A stretch of 53,256 bases of DNA from Lachnospiraceae bacterium. GTDB taxonomy: Bacteria > Bacillota_A > Clostridia > Lachnospirales > Lachnospiraceae. The position numbers and the translations under genes were made by a program. The notes under the pieces are model-generated. The model saw only the letters and a list, made by a program, of their open reading frames with translations, searched no databases and had not been told where the DNA came from. Of this stretch, positions 51,900 to 53,256 are shown piece after piece (position 1 is the first letter of the stretch; each line of letters opens with the position of its first letter). The stretch spans positions 1 to 53,256 of the forward strand of contig JAFTZF010000022.1 of the NCBI GenBank assembly GCA_017464645.1. The letters run 5' to 3'.

Positions 51900-52048
51900 T
51901 AGAATATAAGATAAGGAAAACACGAAGGAATATGGGTATGAGCATTAAGAATGAACCGCAAATAAAGGAGGCTGGAGGCTTGCGGCGTCGGTTTTAGCCG
52001 CGAGGATTCCTGCGATTCTGATATTTGTAAAGAAATCCCGCAGAATCA
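51900..52048 (+). other. Leader-like segment with 21-codon ORF and hairpins before the rpmG promoter
   Basis: In the 450-base gap 51734-52185, a -10-like TAGAAT (51900-51905) leads to GAAGGA and a short frame from 51932 to 51997 (MGMSIKNEPQIKEAGGLRRR then Phe). GCGGC/GCCGC and a TGCG...CGCA hairpin up to 52048 follow. It looks like a small transcript of its own; evidence is weak. Confidence 0.25.
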
Positions 52049-52059
52049 AAGAAAAAAGC

Positions 52060-52155
52060 TTGACATGGGACTTGTTGTCATGATAGGATAGTAGGGCGAA
52101 TGGAAGTAGGCTTTTTTTTTATGCCTAAAAATCGGTGGTTTTCGCAGACCACCAG
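52060..52155 (+). promoter_or_regulatory. rpmG promoter and structured leader
   Basis: TTGACA (52060-52065), 18 bases and TAGGAT (52084-52089). The leader has AGGC-T-run-GCCT (about 52109-52127) and GGTGGT/ACCACC (52134-52153), two small hairpins before the GGAGGTG ribosome binding site. An attenuation or autogenous site is plausible but unproven. Confidence 0.5.
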
Positions 52156-52185
52156 CAAAAAAGTAATCAAGCGGAGGTGGAAGTC

Positions 52186-52335
52186 GTGCGCGTAAAGATC
52201 ACATTGGCATGTACGGAGTGTAAACAACGGAATTACAACATGACAAAAGAAAAGAAAAATCACCCGGACAGAATGGAAACTAAGAAATACTGTCGGTTCT
52301 GCAAACAGCACACAATGCACAAAGAAACGAAGTAG
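52186..52335 (+). CDS. rpmG: Ribosomal protein L33
   Basis: Large-subunit protein of 49 residues. [20 protein letters not shown] then [14 protein letters not shown] shows the four zinc-ligand Cys (CxxC twice), so this is the zinc-binding paralogue. The start is a GTG eight bases after GGAGGTG. It is followed by secE, as in Firmicutes. Confidence 0.95.
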   Translation: MRVKITLACTECKQRNYNMTKEKKNHPDRMETKKYCRFCKQHTMHKETK

Positions 52336-52358
52336 TACGTCAGAAAGGAAAGTGAACA

Positions 52359-52589
52359 ATGGGAGAAACAACAGTAAAGGCTGAGAAGGCCCCCAAGGCT
52401 GAAAAAGCCCCCAAGAAAAGCTGGTTCAAAGGTTTGAAAGCAGAGTTTAAGAAAATCATTTGGCCGGACAAAAAGTCACTGACCAAGCAGACGATAGCAG
52501 TTGTAGCTACTTCCGTGGCATTGGGACTCATCATTAAACTACTGGATATTATCATTACCTACGGTATTGATTTCCTGGTAACTTTATAA
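52359..52589 (+). CDS. secE: Preprotein translocase subunit SecE
   Basis: Small essential subunit of the SecYEG channel, 76 residues. An Ala/Lys-rich N-terminal extension (KAEKAPKAEKAPKKS) precedes the conserved WFKGLKAEFKKIIWPDKKSL amphipathic helix and a single transmembrane helix (about 52-73). AAAGGA precedes the ATG. It is in operon with nusG, which starts 17 bases later. Confidence 0.95.
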   Translation: MGETTVKAEKAPKAEKAPKKSWFKGLKAEFKKIIWPDKKSLTKQTIAVVATSVALGLIIKLLDIIITYGIDFLVTL

Positions 52590-52605
52590 GGATGAAGGTG
52601 GAGAT

Positions 52606-53121
52606 ATGTCAGAGGCAAAATGGTATGTAGTGCATACCTATTCAGGGTATGAGAACAAGGTAAAGGCCAACATTGAGAAAACAATTGAAAACAGACATCT
52701 GGAGGAACAGATCCTTGAAGTGAGAGTTCCCATGCAGGATGTTGTGGAAATGAAGAACGGTGCCAAGAAGCAGGTTCAGAAAAAGATGTTTCCGGGATAT
52801 GTTCTGATTCATATGATTATGAATGATGACACCTGGTACGTAGTAAGAAACACCAGAGGCGTCACCGGTTTTGTTGGACCTGGATCCAAGCCTGTTCCGC
52901 TCACAGATGCAGAGATGCGGCCGCTGGGTATTCAAACCGAAAATGTCACAGTTGATTTTGCAGAAGGTGATACCGTAATCGTTATGGGCGGTGTATGGAA
53001 GGATACAGTCGGAGTGATCCAGGCTATGAACCAGAACAAACAGTCCGTTACCATTAACGTAGACCTCTTCGGTCGAGAGACACCGGTAGAGATCAGTTTT
53101 TCAGAAATTAGAAAGATGTAA
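52606..53121 (+). CDS. nusG: Transcription termination/antitermination factor NusG
   Basis: RNA polymerase-binding elongation factor of 171 residues. The NGN domain starts AKWYVVHTYSGYENKVKANI and contains FPGYVLIHMIMNDDTWYVVR; the KOW domain is VDFAEGDTVIVMGGVWKDTV, ending FGRETPVEISFSEIRKM. The gene order rpmG-secE-nusG-rplK is conserved. AAGGTGGAG precedes the ATG. Confidence 0.96.
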   Translation: MSEAKWYVVHTYSGYENKVKANIEKTIENRHLEEQILEVRVPMQDVVEMKNGAKKQVQKKMFPGYVLIHMIMNDDTWYVVRNTRGVTGFVGPGSKPVPLTDAEMRPLGIQTENVTVDFAEGDTVIVMGGVWKDTVGVIQAMNQNKQSVTINVDLFGRETPVEISFSEIRKM

Positions 53122-53172
53122 CAAAAAAGATGGGAGGGTAAATCCCGCTATTACCACAAGGAGGTGCCTAAA

Positions 53173-53256
53173 ATGGCAAAAAAAGTAACAGGTTATATTA
53201 AATTACAGATTCCTGCTGGAAAGGCAACACCGGCTCCGCCCGTAGGTCCGGCATTA
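53173..53256 (+). CDS. rplK: Ribosomal protein L11, 3' end outside window
   Basis: The first 28 codons of L11 ([20 protein letters not shown], then APPVGPAL) are present. AAGGAGG lies eight bases before the ATG. It follows nusG by 51 bases and continues past the window. Confidence 0.93.
   Translation, partial: MAKKVTGYIKLQIPAGKATPAPPVGPAL

Noticed and set aside
1..53256. tRNA, rRNA, CRISPR arrays or prophage modules
   Set aside because: No cloverleaf-like TTCGA segments with paired flanks, rRNA stretches or regularly spaced repeats were recognised; no computation could be run to exclude all.

Overview
The window looks like a chromosomal segment of a spore-forming gut Clostridia of the family Lachnospiraceae (Blautia-like; the genus is inferred). 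The grounds are near-balanced base composition, strong AGGAGG-type ribosome binding sites, a spoIIID gene, a DUF3794-LysM spore-coat type protein, a PotC-PotD fusion polyamine transporter, an O-acetylhomoserine sulfhydrylase/Rrf2 pair, and an rpmG-secE-nusG-rplK cluster in the Firmicutes order.

Layout. 1-6.4 kb: the 3' part of a GH2 glycosidase, a degenerate sigma-70-like protein, a small membrane protein, a Gfo/Idh/MocA oxidoreductase, an AGCS amino acid:Na+ symporter and a LysR regulator. 6.4-9 kb: a collapsed IS1182-type element, an AraC regulator and a divergent SGNH/DUF4886 lipoprotein whose signal peptide is out of frame at a T-tract. 9.1-14.2 kb (minus strand): cell envelope and glucan genes murF, ddl, plsC and malQ, with a 180-bp palindromic element between murF and ddl. 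14.4-24.7 kb (plus strand): a PrcB-like lipoprotein, DUF3794-LysM, ispE-gntR, murI, a DUF1934 protein, a cardiolipin synthase, an FKBP/trigger-factor-like lipoprotein, a ferredoxin-like aldo/keto reductase and spoIIID. 24.7-30.5 kb: an AraC regulator divergent from a GPH sugar symporter, an ArsB/SLC13-like permease and guaA.

30.6-34.5 kb is an AT-rich accessory patch with two type II toxin-antitoxin modules (HicAB and Phd-RelE/ParE), two XRE regulators and broken or orphan genes. 34.6-41.2 kb: ybjQ, an OAH sulfhydrylase with an IscR-like Rrf2 regulator, a helical-bundle protein, a YfcC-type permease with an oxidoreductase, and purC. 41.5-46.4 kb is a complete polyamine uptake operon (XRE-cupin regulator, PotA with an unusual insertion, PotB, PotCD fusion). 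46.4-50.2 kb is hexuronate catabolism (AraC regulator, uxuB, uxuA). 50.2-53.3 kb: a truncated methyltransferase, a multi-pass membrane transporter, then rpmG-secE-nusG and the start of rplK.

The most interesting signals are regulatory or structural. The spoIIID start region carries a perfect hairpin that buries the Shine-Dalgarno and overlaps a sigma-E-like promoter, so only the promoter's own transcript would be freely translatable. A 180-bp nested palindrome lies upstream of murF. A sigma-like protein keeps core-binding regions but lacks promoter-binding ones. PotA carries a duplicated beta-module inserted in its TOBE domain. Several perfect operators overlap promoters of the toxin-antitoxin, XRE, Rrf2 and GntR units. 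I recognised no complete new defence system. Family assignments come from reading the sequence; no database search was run.
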